DNA of 64,000 nucleotides from UBA2030 sp049969475 (lineage in GTDB: Bacteria > Bacteroidota > Bacteroidia > Bacteroidales > TTA-H9): contig JBMFOU010000001.1 of assembly GCA_049969475.1 (NCBI GenBank), forward strand, positions 1-64,000. Reading direction: 5' to 3'. Shown here piece by piece: positions 1 to 8,827 of the stretch; position 1 is the stretch's first letter, and each line of letters opens with the position of its first letter. The translations under genes were made by a program, and so were the position numbers. The notes beneath the pieces are model-generated. The model was not told the origin of the DNA, searched no databases, and was given only the letters and a program-made list of their open reading frames with translations.

Positions 1-66
1 GCCAGGGGTCGAACCTGGAGTCTTCTGATCCAGAGTCAGACGTGTTGCCAATTACACCACAGGACA
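1..66 (-). tRNA. tRNA-Gln (anticodon CTG), 3' end cut by window edge
   Basis: Read on the minus strand, the acceptor strand TGTCCTG starts at 66, followed by T8, a D-arm with GTG/CAC stem, an anticodon stem TCTGA/TCAGA enclosing the loop CTCTGGA (anticodon CTG), and a T-arm CCAGG-TTCGAAC-CCTGG. Only the first base of the 3' acceptor strand is inside the window, so about seven to eight bases are missing. The anticodon reads CAG codons, hence glutamine. Confidence 0.93.
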
Positions 67-95
67 ATGAACGAGTGTTTCGTTTTTAAGCGCTG

Positions 96-129
96 CAAAA
101 TTAAGAAAAGATTTCGTTTAATAAACAAA
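96..129 (-). promoter_or_regulatory. Bacteroidota-type promoter for tRNA-Gln
   Basis: On the minus strand the -7 element TAATTTTG lies at 96-103 and a TTTG lies at 126-129, spacer 22. This matches the phylum consensus TTTG / TAnnTTTG and sits 30 bases upstream of the tRNA 5' end. Confidence 0.6.
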
Positions 130-134
130 CGAAC

Positions 135-881
135 TCAATAATTTTCCTCAGCTTCGGTGTAAAGCGCATCCCTTACCAAATCGCGCAGGATAACAGAAGC
201 CATGTATAGCCCAAAGAGCGCGGGCATATAGCTCACGGTTCCTACCGTAGTGCGCTTATTGGGCTCGTTTTCAACATAAATCTGACTTCCTTTCATTACG
301 GGTTCCTCGGAAAAGACAGCTTTAAAGCCGGTGTAAATTCCGTGTTTGCGAAGTCTTTTACGTAAAAGAAAAGCTAATGGGCAGGTATGGGTTTCCGAGA
401 TGTCGGCCACCCGTATCTTCTCAGGATTCATACGGCCTCCGGCTCCCATGCTGCTTACAACCCTATGGCCGTACCTGACTGCATCGCTCAGTAAAAAAAT
501 TTTAGGGGACAGGGTATCAATGGCATCAGCTACATAATCGTATGGCTGGCAGATAATCTCATGAAGGGCTTCGTCTTTCAGATATTGGTTAATAGCTCCT
601 AGCTGAAGGTTGGGGTTAATATTTATCAAACGGCTGGCCATCACTGAGGTTTTACTCTGGCCAATCGTGCTGGTAAGCGCGGGTAGTTGTCGATTGATGT
701 TTGAAGGCTTGATGATGTCACCATCGAAGATGGTAAGTTTTCCAATTCCTGCCCGGCAAAGAGCTTCAGCCAGATAACTACCCACGCCTCCCAGCCCCGC
801 CACCAGCACATGTGCTTGACGCAGCCTTTCCATCCCGGCTTTGCCTATGAGAAGTTGCGTTCGTGAAGTCCAATCTTCCAT
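135..881 (-). CDS. tcdA: tRNA threonylcarbamoyladenosine dehydratase (TcdA/CsdL, ThiF/E1-like family)
   Basis: An ATP-dependent E1-like enzyme that cyclises N6-threonylcarbamoyladenosine (t6A37) in tRNAs to ct6A. The protein (about 248 residues) opens with a Rossmann nucleotide-binding motif GLGGVGSYLAEAL, then the aspartate/arginine block FDGDIIKPSNINRQ typical of E1-like adenylating enzymes, and a C-terminal part SSMGAGGRMNPEKIRVADIS characteristic of the TcdA branch rather than ThiF or MoeB. The start at 881 (MEDWTSRTQ) is chosen because an upstream in-frame ATG at 968 would overlap the preceding gene by about 77 bases and adds residues unlike the family. It is the last gene of a three-gene minus-strand series after a TatD-type hydrolase, 10 bases away. 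Confidence 0.9.
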   Translation of the reverse strand: MEDWTSRTQLLIGKAGMERLRQAHVLVAGLGGVGSYLAEALCRAGIGKLTIFDGDIIKPSNINRQLPALTSTIGQSKTSVMASRLININPNLQLGAINQYLKDEALHEIICQPYDYVADAIDTLSPKIFLLSDAVRYGHRVVSSMGAGGRMNPEKIRVADISETHTCPLAFLLRKRLRKHGIYTGFKAVFSEEPVMKGSQIYVENEPNKRTTVGTVSYMPALFGLYMASVILRDLVRDALYTEAEENY

Positions 882-891
882 GGGAGGAATT

Positions 892-1551
892 TTAGCCAAA
901 GAATGAATAAAATTTTTCCAACAAATGTTCCAGTAATTTCTCTTCTGGTATTTGCTTGAAGCGGGCAACTGCTCTGAATATCTCCCGAATGGGAGTCTGA
1001 GTGTCGTCGGTCTCTATGAGGAGTTGTGAAAGAGGAGTGAAACAGAGTGTTTCCAGAAATGGAGCCGATGCATTGAGTACCGCTTTACCAATCGATAGAA
1101 AATGGCCTTCATCTATCAGAGGCTTTGCAACCTTCCATGAGGAATGGAAGCCGTGAAAGATTACAGGGCCAGTAAATTGGTGTTTTTTGAGTAATGTAAT
1201 GATGACATGATGCGTTCGCACGGCATGTAAGATCAGGGGCAGTTTTTGCTCTTTTGCTAAAACCACATGGGCTTCAAAAGCCCGGGTTTGAAGCTCCAGT
1301 GAGGGGCCTCGCAAAGTATCCAGCCCGGTTTCTCCAATAGCTTTCAAATGATGATTGCTGACAAGTGTCCGAAGGTGGTCAATATGAAGTAGCCAGTTTT
1401 CATCAATATACCATGGATGAAGACCAGCAGAGAGAAACAAATGGGGTGTTGCGGGTAGTTGAAATGGCGGCAAAAGGTTATACAGGCAGGGCGCGCCTGC
1501 ACTGAGTCTATGGGAATGAAAATCGGGTATATCGGTTTTTTGAAAATTCAT
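892..1551 (-). CDS. TatD family metal-dependent hydrolase (putative DNase)
   Basis: A 219-residue amidohydrolase-fold protein of the TatD family, metal-dependent phosphodiesterases commonly annotated as DNases. Expected metal ligands are visible: FHSH near the N terminus, GETGLD with the bridging glutamate, a histidine in ILHAVRTHH, a histidine in FHGFH and the aspartate in IETDDTQTP. It is shorter than typical TatD (about 255 residues), mostly through compact loops, so this is the short Bacteroidota subgroup. Its ATG follows directly on the stop codon of the preceding gene (TGAATG), indicating translational coupling. Confidence 0.82.
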   Translation of the reverse strand: MNFQKTDIPDFHSHRLSAGAPCLYNLLPPFQLPATPHLFLSAGLHPWYIDENWLLHIDHLRTLVSNHHLKAIGETGLDTLRGPSLELQTRAFEAHVVLAKEQKLPLILHAVRTHHVIITLLKKHQFTGPVIFHGFHSSWKVAKPLIDEGHFLSIGKAVLNASAPFLETLCFTPLSQLLIETDDTQTPIREIFRAVARFKQIPEEKLLEHLLEKFYSFFG

Positions 1552-2262
1552 TCAAGTCAGGTTTATTTGCCGGAATAAGTTTTTTATCTCTGAGAGGTTA
1601 TGGGTGTTGGGTTTGAGTTTTTTCCACAAGTATTCTATTTTCTCTTTTCGTTCGGGCAACGTCTTCATAAGGTCAGCAAGGGAAAGTTTAATTTTCTGTG
1701 TAGGTGTTGATGATTGCTGAAGATAGAAAGATGTAAAATGGCGAAAGCGGTCATATTCATAGCCATGGTGTAATGCTGTGTAAGGTGGATCGGCTCTTTC
1801 AAAAACCATAGTGTGCCGGCAAAGCAAACGAATATCCCCGTCGGCTATCACTTCAAGGAATCCTTGCTTTTTATCATCTTTATCCTGGAAATTATCGTAG
1901 ACGAATTTCCTTGAACCTATAATGACCCAACGTATCTCAGCAGGATTCTCAAGCACTAAGGTATCTCCCTTTGCATCGATGAACTCCATTTCATCGTAAA
2001 ATGCATTATATCTAAAAAAGTATTGATTATCAACGTTACCGTTTTGATAAATGACCACTGCTGGGATGAATTCATCTTCGAGATACATGCTGCCTTCAAT
2101 GGGAGTGTCGGGGTCGAGGGTGCTGAGGTAGCGTTCGGTTCGGGTAAGTTTTTCTTTGTTTTTGAGGCGGGTTGCTGCCGAAAGGAAATGAATGTTATTC
2201 TGCGCTGCCACGGAGCCGCATAAAATAATAAGCAAAAAAGAGAAAAGAAGGATTCTTCTCAT
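1552..2262 (-). CDS. Secreted protein of unknown function
   Basis: About 236 residues. The N terminus (MRRILLFSFLLIILCGSVAAQ) is a clear Sec signal peptide with probable cleavage after AAQ. I do not recognise a named domain; the mature part is polar with beta-rich stretches. The start at 2262 is preferred over an in-frame ATG at 2358 because it begins the signal peptide and because a -7 promoter element at 2289-2296 would place transcription start downstream of the longer start. First gene of an operon with tatD and tcdA. Confidence 0.72.
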   Translation of the reverse strand: MRRILLFSFLLIILCGSVAAQNNIHFLSAATRLKNKEKLTRTERYLSTLDPDTPIEGSMYLEDEFIPAVVIYQNGNVDNQYFFRYNAFYDEMEFIDAKGDTLVLENPAEIRWVIIGSRKFVYDNFQDKDDKKQGFLEVIADGDIRLLCRHTMVFERADPPYTALHHGYEYDRFRHFTSFYLQQSSTPTQKIKLSLADLMKTLPERKEKIEYLWKKLKPNTHNLSEIKNLFRQINLT

Positions 2263-2288
2263 AGGGATGAATGAGTCGTGATGGCCTG

Positions 2289-2296
2289 CAAAGTTA
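2289..2296 (-). promoter_or_regulatory. -7 promoter element for the secreted-protein/tatD/tcdA operon
   Basis: Minus-strand TAACTTTG matches TAnnTTTG, 27 bases before the ATG at 2262. No good TTTG at the right distance was found. Confidence 0.45.
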
Positions 2297-2387
2297 GAGA
2301 AATGCCCGGAGTTGGCCTGTGATGCAAAGATGTTGCCCGTTGGGAAAAGGGGATGCACGGTAACAAACCTGCAGAAGAGGAGTTTTC

Positions 2388-2418
2388 AAAAAAAATCCCG
2401 GCCAGTTCACCGGGATTT
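2388..2418 (-). terminator. Rho-independent terminator after tdh
   Basis: Minus-strand stem AAATCCCGG / CCGGGATTT (9 base pairs, 8-base loop) followed by an eight-T run. It lies 27 bases beyond the tdh stop codon. Confidence 0.85.
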
Positions 2419-2444
2419 ATAGTCTAGTGTGTTAAACGATAGGT

Positions 2445-3407
2445 TTATATAAGGCCTTTTTTATGTTTTTCACCCAGTACTTTTAGCATGTCCTGGGTCA
2501 TAGCATCGAGATCGTAGTCGGGTTTCCAGCCCCATTCTTCGCGGGCAGCACTATCGTCGATGCTGTTGGGCCAGCTGTCGGCAATGGCTTGCCTGAAATC
2601 AGGCTCGTAGGAAATTTCGAAATGAGGAATGTACTTGCGGATGTTTTCTGCCAGTTCTTTTACCGAGAAACTCATGGCTGAAACGTTGAAATCGCTGTGG
2701 TGTTTGAGTTTGCTGAAATCGGCTTTCATGAGCATGATAGTAGCCTTCAGACAATCAGGCATGTACATCATGGGCAGGCGAGTATCTTCCTTTACAAAGC
2801 AGGTATAACGACCATATTTAATGGCATCGTAGTAGATAGCCACAGCGTAATCGGTAGTACCTCCACCGGGAAGGGTTTCGTTGCTGATGATACCGGGATA
2901 ACGCAATCCACGCACGTCGAGTCCATATTTTCTTACATAGTAATCGCCCAGCAGTTCTCCGGCAACCTTGGTAATACCGTACATCGTGGTGGGCCTGAGA
3001 ATGGTTTCCTGGGGCGTGTTGTCGAGTGGGGTACCCGGACCGAATACAGCAATGCTGCTAGGAACCAACACCTGGGCCATTTTATATTCGCGGGCACACT
3101 CCAGAACGTTGATGAGTCCATTCATGTTAACATTCCATGCAAGCATGGGATCCTTTTCGCCGGTAGCTGAGAGAATGGCAGCCATGTTAACAATGGCATC
3201 GATATTATATTTCCTTACAACAGCCTCCAACTGAGCCCGATCGGTAGCATCTACTACCTCGCAGGGACCAGTTTCTGTAAGTTTAGGCGAAGGAGCAGTT
3301 TTACGTATGCCTGCTATTACATTTTCAGCTCCAAATTCTTTGCGGAGCTCCAGGGTAAGTTCTGACCCAATTTGACCCGTTGAGCCAATGACTAATATTT
3401 TGTTCAT
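2445..3407 (-). CDS. tdh: L-threonine 3-dehydrogenase, short-chain (NAD-dependent epimerase-like) type
   Basis: Oxidises L-threonine to 2-amino-3-ketobutyrate with NAD+. The 320-residue protein has an N-terminal Rossmann motif GSTGQIGSEL, an SDR active-site YGITK (Tyr/Lys) and the later SNETLPGGGTTDYAV and IDDSAAREEWGW blocks of the UDP-glucose-epimerase-like TDH family, which is unrelated to the zinc-dependent E. coli Tdh. It is transcribed divergently from kbl, whose enzyme takes its unstable product, so the pair forms the threonine-to-glycine plus acetyl-CoA pathway. A terminator follows it. Confidence 0.92.
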   Translation of the reverse strand: MNKILVIGSTGQIGSELTLELRKEFGAENVIAGIRKTAPSPKLTETGPCEVVDATDRAQLEAVVRKYNIDAIVNMAAILSATGEKDPMLAWNVNMNGLINVLECAREYKMAQVLVPSSIAVFGPGTPLDNTPQETILRPTTMYGITKVAGELLGDYYVRKYGLDVRGLRYPGIISNETLPGGGTTDYAVAIYYDAIKYGRYTCFVKEDTRLPMMYMPDCLKATIMLMKADFSKLKHHSDFNVSAMSFSVKELAENIRKYIPHFEISYEPDFRQAIADSWPNSIDDSAAREEWGWKPDYDLDAMTQDMLKVLGEKHKKGLI

Positions 3408-3458
3408 GTAGTTGATTTTTAGTTATTTATGCTTGTTAAGCTGCTAACAATTTTGCGG

Positions 3459-3490
3459 CAAAAGTAAAGTTTTATTATTGATCGTCCAAT
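3459..3490 (-). promoter_or_regulatory. Promoter of tdh
   Basis: Minus-strand -7 element TACTTTTG at 3459-3466 with ATTG (one mismatch to TTTG) at 3487-3490, spacer 20. Confidence 0.55.
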
Positions 3491-3508
3491 AAAATTAGGC
3501 CTGCTTTT

Positions 3509-3520
3509 GCAAACGTTTGC
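3509..3520. promoter_or_regulatory. Perfect 12-base palindrome, candidate LacI/PurR-type operator
   Basis: GCAAACGTTTGC is a perfect inverted repeat with the central CG typical of LacI/GalR-family operators (PurR- and CcpA-like cores). It lies between the divergent tdh and kbl promoters, upstream of both -7 elements, where a single regulator could act on both genes. No regulator gene is in the window. Confidence 0.45.
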
Positions 3521-3572
3521 TGAAAATTTTGTGTCATGCAGGTTTTGTTAGATAATTAACAGCTTATTTTGA

Positions 3573-3580
3573 TAATTTTG
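3573..3580 (+). promoter_or_regulatory. -7 promoter element for kbl
   Basis: TAATTTTG matches TAnnTTTG exactly, 44 bases before the ATG. A TTTG at 3544-3547 is somewhat too far (25 bases). Confidence 0.5.
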
Positions 3581-3624
3581 CCGCTACTAAAAAATGAAGT
3601 TTTATTACCCTAAAAGAATTTCCT

Positions 3625-4818
3625 ATGTATAAAAGATTTCAGGAGTTTCTGCAGAAGGAGCTCAATTCCATTAAGGAAGCCGGTTTGTACAAAAACGAAC
3701 GCATCATTGTTAGTCCACAGGGGGCTGAGATTACCCTGAATACCGGACAAAAAGTGCTGAATTTTTGTGCCAATAACTATCTGGGCCTATCGAACAATCC
3801 AAAACTGATCGAGGCAGCTAAGGCAGCCTTCGAAACTCATGGCTATGGTATGTCGTCAGTGAGATTTATCTGTGGTACCACCGACCTTCACAAAAAGCTG
3901 GAAGCCAAGATTGCTGAGTTTTTCGGTACTGAAGATACCATTCTTTATGCAGCCTGCTTCGATGCTAATGGAGGTGTTTTTGAACCTCTGCTGACCGAAG
4001 AAGATGCTATCATCAGCGATGCCCTCAACCATGCTTCCATTATCGACGGTGTGAGGTTGTGTAAGGCAGTGAGGTACAGGTATGCCAATGCCGACATGAA
4101 TGAACTGGAAGAACGGCTGAAAGAAGCTCAGGCTCAGCGTCACCGGCTTATTGTTACCGACGGGGTGTTTAGCATGGATGGCAATGTGGCCCCTCTCAAT
4201 AAAATTTATGAACTGGCTGAGAAATATGATGCCATGGTGATGGTCGACGAATCGCATTCGGCCGGTGTGGTAGGCGAAACGGGTCGCGGTGTGACCGAAC
4301 TTTACAATTTGAAAGGAAAAATTGAAATCATCACCGGAACACTGGGCAAGGCATTTGGTGGTGCCATTGGTGGATTTACTACGGGCAAAAAAGAAATTAT
4401 CGATATGTTACGTCAGCGTTCGCGGCCCTATCTGTTCAGCAACTCTTTGCCTCCTATGGTCGCGGCCGCAGGCATCAAGATGTTTGAAATGATGGCGGAG
4501 ACTAACGAGCTGCAGGACAAACTTCACGCCAACACGGCCTATTTCAGCAAGAAAATGTCGGAAATAGGTTTCGACATCAAACCTACGCAGAGTGCCATCA
4601 TTGCTGTAATGCTTTATGATGCCAAGCTGTCGCAGGATTTTGCTGCCCGCTTGCTCGATGAGGGTATTTATGTCATTGGGTTCTATTATCCCGTTGTGCC
4701 CAAGGGACAGGCCCGCATCAGGGTGCAGATTTCGGCTGCCCACGAAAAAGAACATCTCGACAAGGCCATCGAGGCCTTTACCAAGGTCGGAAAAGAAATG
4801 GGAATCATCAAAAACTAA
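3625..4818 (+). CDS. kbl: Glycine C-acetyltransferase (2-amino-3-ketobutyrate CoA ligase)
   Basis: A PLP-dependent alpha-oxoamine synthase that converts 2-amino-3-ketobutyrate and CoA to glycine and acetyl-CoA. The 397-residue length fits the family. Visible are FCANNYLGLSNNP, SVRFICGTTDLHKKLE, the cofactor aspartate region MVMVDESHSAGVVG and the PLP lysine in GTLGKAFGGAIGG. Its partner tdh is divergently transcribed, and together they degrade threonine in the cytoplasm. A terminator hairpin follows 38 bases after the stop. Confidence 0.95.
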   Translation: MYKRFQEFLQKELNSIKEAGLYKNERIIVSPQGAEITLNTGQKVLNFCANNYLGLSNNPKLIEAAKAAFETHGYGMSSVRFICGTTDLHKKLEAKIAEFFGTEDTILYAACFDANGGVFEPLLTEEDAIISDALNHASIIDGVRLCKAVRYRYANADMNELEERLKEAQAQRHRLIVTDGVFSMDGNVAPLNKIYELAEKYDAMVMVDESHSAGVVGETGRGVTELYNLKGKIEIITGTLGKAFGGAIGGFTTGKKEIIDMLRQRSRPYLFSNSLPPMVAAAGIKMFEMMAETNELQDKLHANTAYFSKKMSEIGFDIKPTQSAIIAVMLYDAKLSQDFAARLLDEGIYVIGFYYPVVPKGQARIRVQISAAHEKEHLDKAIEAFTKVGKEMGIIKN

Positions 4819-4855
4819 GATTCCCACATTTATAATTCCTAACTCTTCTGCTTGC

Positions 4856-4897
4856 AGAGGCTGTCTCAGAGATCTGGGGCGGCCTCTATTTTATTTA
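4856..4897 (+). terminator. Terminator after kbl
   Basis: Imperfect 12-pair stem with three G-T wobbles between GAGGCTGTCTCA (from 4857) and TGGGGCGGCCTC (to 4886), followed by TATTTTATTT. Confidence 0.65.
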
Positions 4898-5198
4898 TGG
4901 CTCGTCATTTGTCGCAAAAATCAAATACAGCCTGAAAATGGGTATCTCTACCTTTCCAACTGCTCCGCAATAAAGCATTTCCCTTTAGTAAGAGATTTTC
5001 GCATTAATCCCTTTATTTCACGGCTAAATATCAGTGCATGTAGGCCTATAGCGGATTTCTCATGGGATTTACGGCATCTTAGCTCATGAAAGCAAATTTC
5101 CATAAACCTGTAAAAAGGGGCGTTTAAGTCAGAGACGTTTCACCCTACTTTTAAAGGGTCGAAAAAACTGCTTAATTTTACCTATACACCCATATTAG
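4898..5198. other. Intergenic stretch without recognised gene
   Basis: About 300 bases between the kbl terminator and the dipeptidase gene. No convincing coding frame or RNA gene was seen. TAATTTTA at 5173-5180 is a one-mismatch -7 element that may drive the dipeptidase. Confidence 0.5.
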
Positions 5199-6821
5199 AT
5201 GGCTATGAAGAATTATCGCTTTTATTGTGTTTTTCTGCTTGTTTTTGCTTCTTACTCTACTTTTGCATGTACGAACCTTATAGTTACAAGGGGTGCCTCA
5301 TCCAATGGCAGCTCCATGCTGGGCTATACCAACGATGCGGAGTATATCTACCGAATTTACACTCGCCCGTCTCAGGACTATAAACCGGGCGATTCCATTG
5401 AGTATGTTAGTAGATTTGGCGGCAGGGGGAAGATACCCCAGGTAAGGCACACATATGGTATCATTGGGTTTCATATGAATGAACACCAGGTGGCTATTGG
5501 GGAAACTACTTTTACCGGCCGCCTCGAACTGTGGAACAAATCAGCCTTTCTCGAATACTGGCACCTTATGGAGCTTGCACTGCTTCGTGCGAATACGGCA
5601 CGTCAGGCTTTGCAGGTAATTATCGACCTGGTAGAGAAATATGGATACGCCAGTGAGGGTGAGTCGATTTCTATCATTGATCCGGAGGAGGCATGGATTC
5701 TTGAAATTGTGGGGACAGGAATGGGTGGTAAAGGAGCCATTTGGGTAGCCATGAGAATTCCCGATGGAGCCATCTCGGCCCATGCCAACCGGGCGCGTAT
5801 AGGTGAATTTCCGCTGAATGATCCTCAAAATTGTATTTACTCTAAAAATGTAATACGATTTGCTATAGAGAGGGGCTATTATAACCCCAGAAAAGATGGT
5901 CCCTTCCGGTTCAATGAGGTGTATTGCCCGGCCACCCCTGCTACGCTAAGGTATTGTGAGACCCGGGTGTGGAGCATTTTCCGAAGAGCTGCCCCTTCTT
6001 TGCAGTTAAGTCCTGATTATCACCGGGGTGTGCCTGACGCCGAGCGCTATCCGCTCTGGATCGTACCCGACCATCCACTAAGTCTGCAGGATGCATTTGA
6101 GCTGTTACGCGACCATTATGAAGGAACGCCTTTCGATATGACTCAGGGATTGGCCGCTGGCCCCTTTGGTAATCCCAACCGCAATCGGCCCTTGCATTGG
6201 ACAGTCGATTCACTTACCTGTGCCTGGGAAAGGCCGATTTCTACATTTAATACGGCTTTTTCGTTTGTGGCTCAGGCGCGTAGGGACTTGTCCAACGAAA
6301 TTGGCGGTGTGGTCTGGTTTGGAGTCGACGATACCTGGTTTACCTGCTATTTCCCTATCTATTGCCACAATGTTGCGGTTTCTCAGCCCTTCGCAACCGG
6401 CGAGCTCAGAAAATTTTCGTGGGAATCTGCCTGGTGGGTGTTCAATATTGTCTCTAATTATGCCAATCTCCGCTTTAGCGATATCTCCAAAGAAGTAAGG
6501 GCAAAACAGCATGAGCTGGAAAGCATTTTTTTGGCCCGGCAGGATTCTATAGAGCAACAGGCCGTCCAATTGCCTTACAAAGATCGGGTGAGATTTCTTA
6601 CCGATTATTCTTTGGAGTGCGGAAACAAGGTGGTTGACGAATGGAGAAGTCTGGCACTTTATCTATTCACCAAATACAACGATGGGTATGTAAAAGATTC
6701 AATGGGTGAGCCTTCAGAACCTGGATATCCGCCGGCTTATTACCAAAAGCTTGTTGATTTTGAGGGTACTGAAAAGTATTTTGTCCCCGAGGCTTTCTCT
6801 GTAAAGCTTCAACCCTATTGA
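5199..6821 (+). CDS. Peptidase family C69 dipeptidase, secreted
   Basis: A 540-residue Ntn-hydrolase of the C69 (PepD/secernin) family, which cleaves dipeptides. A signal peptide covers residues 1-23 and ends directly before Cys24 (FAC-TNLIVTRG), so signal cleavage would expose the N-terminal nucleophile cysteine used by this family. Downstream blocks are typical: GYTNDAEY, HMNEHQVAIGETTF, EGESISIIDPEEAWILEIVG and HANRARIGEFP. Likely acts in the periplasm or at the cell surface in peptide catabolism. ATG codons at 5199 and 5205 are both possible. Confidence 0.88.
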   Translation: MAMKNYRFYCVFLLVFASYSTFACTNLIVTRGASSNGSSMLGYTNDAEYIYRIYTRPSQDYKPGDSIEYVSRFGGRGKIPQVRHTYGIIGFHMNEHQVAIGETTFTGRLELWNKSAFLEYWHLMELALLRANTARQALQVIIDLVEKYGYASEGESISIIDPEEAWILEIVGTGMGGKGAIWVAMRIPDGAISAHANRARIGEFPLNDPQNCIYSKNVIRFAIERGYYNPRKDGPFRFNEVYCPATPATLRYCETRVWSIFRRAAPSLQLSPDYHRGVPDAERYPLWIVPDHPLSLQDAFELLRDHYEGTPFDMTQGLAAGPFGNPNRNRPLHWTVDSLTCAWERPISTFNTAFSFVAQARRDLSNEIGGVVWFGVDDTWFTCYFPIYCHNVAVSQPFATGELRKFSWESAWWVFNIVSNYANLRFSDISKEVRAKQHELESIFLARQDSIEQQAVQLPYKDRVRFLTDYSLECGNKVVDEWRSLALYLFTKYNDGYVKDSMGEPSEPGYPPAYYQKLVDFEGTEKYFVPEAFSVKLQPY

Positions 6822-6848
6822 AAATTAGGCCAAACGCCTCCTATTTTA

Positions 6849-6856
6849 TAATTTTG
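6849..6856 (+). promoter_or_regulatory. -7 promoter element for the coiled-coil protein gene
   Basis: TAATTTTG matches TAnnTTTG, 60 bases before the ATG at 6917. An AAACGTTT palindrome (6879-6886) lies just downstream of it. Confidence 0.4.
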
Positions 6857-6916
6857 CCTTCAATAAAACAGCAATTGTAAACGTTTTTAAAGAAATCAAC
6901 TGTAATACCGGATAGC

Positions 6917-7810
6917 ATGGAAAACAACAAGAATGGCTTAAAGATTGCGGGGATTGTATTGTTGGTTTTAGCTCTTTTTTTGGGAGTGATGTGGTTAAGC
7001 ACCCGTTCTGAACTACGCAACTACACGATGCAAGCCGAACAGGAGAAGGCTCAGCTCAGGCAGGAGCTTGATTCGTTAATGACAGAGCACGAAAAAATTA
7101 AGGCCGAATATGGAGATTTGGCTGACAGTCTGAAAGTTAAAGACAGCATCATTCAGGCGAATGCAATTGAAATTAAAAAGCTGCTGGATACCAAATGGGA
7201 ATACGTAAAGGTGGTGAAAAAGCTTGACCGCCTGAGAGGGATAGCCCAATCGTACCTTCGGCAGATGGACAGCTTGTATACAATAAACCGGCAGTTACAA
7301 GCCGAAAATCAGCAAATGCGCGAAGAGATAGTTCAGGAACAACGACGGGCTCAGCAATTGGTGAAGGAGAAAGAGCAGCTGGCCACCAAAATTGAAGAAG
7401 GAGCTTCACTCAGCATTTATAGCCTGACTGCAGAAACCCTGAGAGAGAGAAGCGGAGGGCGTGAAGAAGCTACTGATAAAGGTAAGCGCATTGAAAAAAT
7501 CAGGATCTGTTTCATTGTTGCCGAAAATAAACTGGCCAAACCCGGAACCCGTACTTTCTACGTGCGAATTGCCGACCCCAATGGAAATATTTTAGTAAAG
7601 GGTCGTGGCGACGAGTACTCCTTTATGTTTAAAGGCGAGCAACTTCAATATAGCGCTACGGCTGTTCTCGAGTATCAAAATAAAGCCACCAAAATGTGCA
7701 TCGACTATAATAAGCTTCCGTTGCAGGAAAGATTCATCGCGGGCACCTATCAGGTGGCTGTTTACCTCGATAATGCTATAGTAGGAGAAACCACATTCTC
7801 GGTTCGTTAA
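6917..7810 (+). CDS. Membrane-anchored coiled-coil protein, unknown function
   Basis: 297 residues. One transmembrane helix at about residues 9-27 (IAGIVLLVLALFLGVMWL) is followed by a long heptad-rich coiled coil to about residue 165 and then a C-terminal beta-rich domain (from about 190: IEKIRICFIVAENKLAKPG) ending in a short VAVYLDNAIVGETTF strand pair. The topology suggests an inner-membrane anchor with a periplasmic rod and globular head. Similar Bacteroidota proteins are usually left hypothetical. It converges with the next gene, 12 bases away. Confidence 0.72.
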   Translation: MENNKNGLKIAGIVLLVLALFLGVMWLSTRSELRNYTMQAEQEKAQLRQELDSLMTEHEKIKAEYGDLADSLKVKDSIIQANAIEIKKLLDTKWEYVKVVKKLDRLRGIAQSYLRQMDSLYTINRQLQAENQQMREEIVQEQRRAQQLVKEKEQLATKIEEGASLSIYSLTAETLRERSGGREEATDKGKRIEKIRICFIVAENKLAKPGTRTFYVRIADPNGNILVKGRGDEYSFMFKGEQLQYSATAVLEYQNKATKMCIDYNKLPLQERFIAGTYQVAVYLDNAIVGETTFSVR

Positions 7811-7822
7811 ATTAATAAGCTC

Positions 7823-8827
7823 TCAGTTTTTCAGGGGCTTTATCTGTTGAAGCGGCAGCTGGTAAACATTACCTCCGGAGGTTGCAAACCAGATAAAGCC
7901 CTTGTGTATTTTGAGTCCATGAATATCAAATGGTTGGGGTAATGTTGAGGCCTCCCAGGTGTTTCCCTCGTCGTTCGACCAGCAAAAATAACCTCGGTCT
8001 CCGGCGGCAACGATGATCCCCTCGGCTGTTGTAATGCAACTGAGACCTGGCTGATCGCCGGGCCAAAAGGATTCTTTTTTAATTTTTTTCAGACTTGACG
8101 TAATGGGATTAAAGTAATAAATGGAAGAGCTTCTGGAAGTAATTAAAAAGCCCTTTTTCCATGGAATGGCTGATGTCCAGAAATCGCCTTCGAAGGGTAA
8201 AATGATGGGCTTAAAACCCTGGTAAGGATTCAGTAACAATAGAAGAAGTCCGTTGCCGGTTGCCAATGCGATACTGTCGTTGAGGAAAGAGACTCCCGTG
8301 AGTTCGTGAGAATAAAATTGGTAGGTCCAGGTTTTTCCCTTGTCGAAAGACGCATAAAGGACCCCTTTTTTGAAATTTTCCCCCGCAGCCATGGCTATCA
8401 TTTGCGAAGAGGCGGCAATATTGCGGAAGGCCGGCCGGTTGAAGGAATGCATGGGGACACTGTCGGCTAACCAAAAAAAGAACCAGGAGTTGCCTCCATC
8501 GTGGCTTTGCAGCATAAAAAGACTGTCGCCTCCGGCTACACCTCTTCCGTCGGGGGTTATTGTAAGCGTGTAAATACATTTCTCTGAGCTCTCCCACAGC
8601 GTTCTCCAGGTTAGTCCACCATCGGCCGTCATTTTTATAAAACTCGATCGGTTTTTAAAGCCACCCCATGCAAACCCCGTATCCTGACTTAGAAAGCAGA
8701 TACCTCTCAGTGGCGTTCCCTCAGCAATAGTCACTGATTGCCAGTCATCTAATTCTCGGTCAGATGAGCAAGAGGTGTGAAAGCTGATGACCACCAGGAA
8801 AATTCCAGCCAGAGATGAAATCTTCAT
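7823..8827 (-). CDS. Beta-propeller lipoprotein (YCF48/BNR-repeat-like)
   Basis: 334 residues. The signal sequence ends in a lipobox (SFHTSC-SSD, Cys20), so it should be lipidated and exported. The mature part carries repeated blades with the sialidase-type/YCF48 pattern: DGGLTWRTLW, HDGGNSWFFFW, DKGKTWTYQFY and DEGNTWEAST. Propellers of this kind bind other proteins or sugars; no catalytic site is evident. The start codon overlaps the uridine kinase stop by four bases (ATGA). Confidence 0.8.
   Translation of the reverse strand: MKISSLAGIFLVVISFHTSCSSDRELDDWQSVTIAEGTPLRGICFLSQDTGFAWGGFKNRSSFIKMTADGGLTWRTLWESSEKCIYTLTITPDGRGVAGGDSLFMLQSHDGGNSWFFFWLADSVPMHSFNRPAFRNIAASSQMIAMAAGENFKKGVLYASFDKGKTWTYQFYSHELTGVSFLNDSIALATGNGLLLLLLNPYQGFKPIILPFEGDFWTSAIPWKKGFLITSRSSSIYYFNPITSSLKKIKKESFWPGDQPGLSCITTAEGIIVAAGDRGYFCWSNDEGNTWEASTLPQPFDIHGLKIHKGFIWFATSGGNVYQLPLQQIKPLKN

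Noticed and set aside
4616..5089. Plus-strand frame overlapping the 3' end of kbl
   Set aside because: Its first part is kbl in a wrong frame and the rest crosses the kbl terminator.
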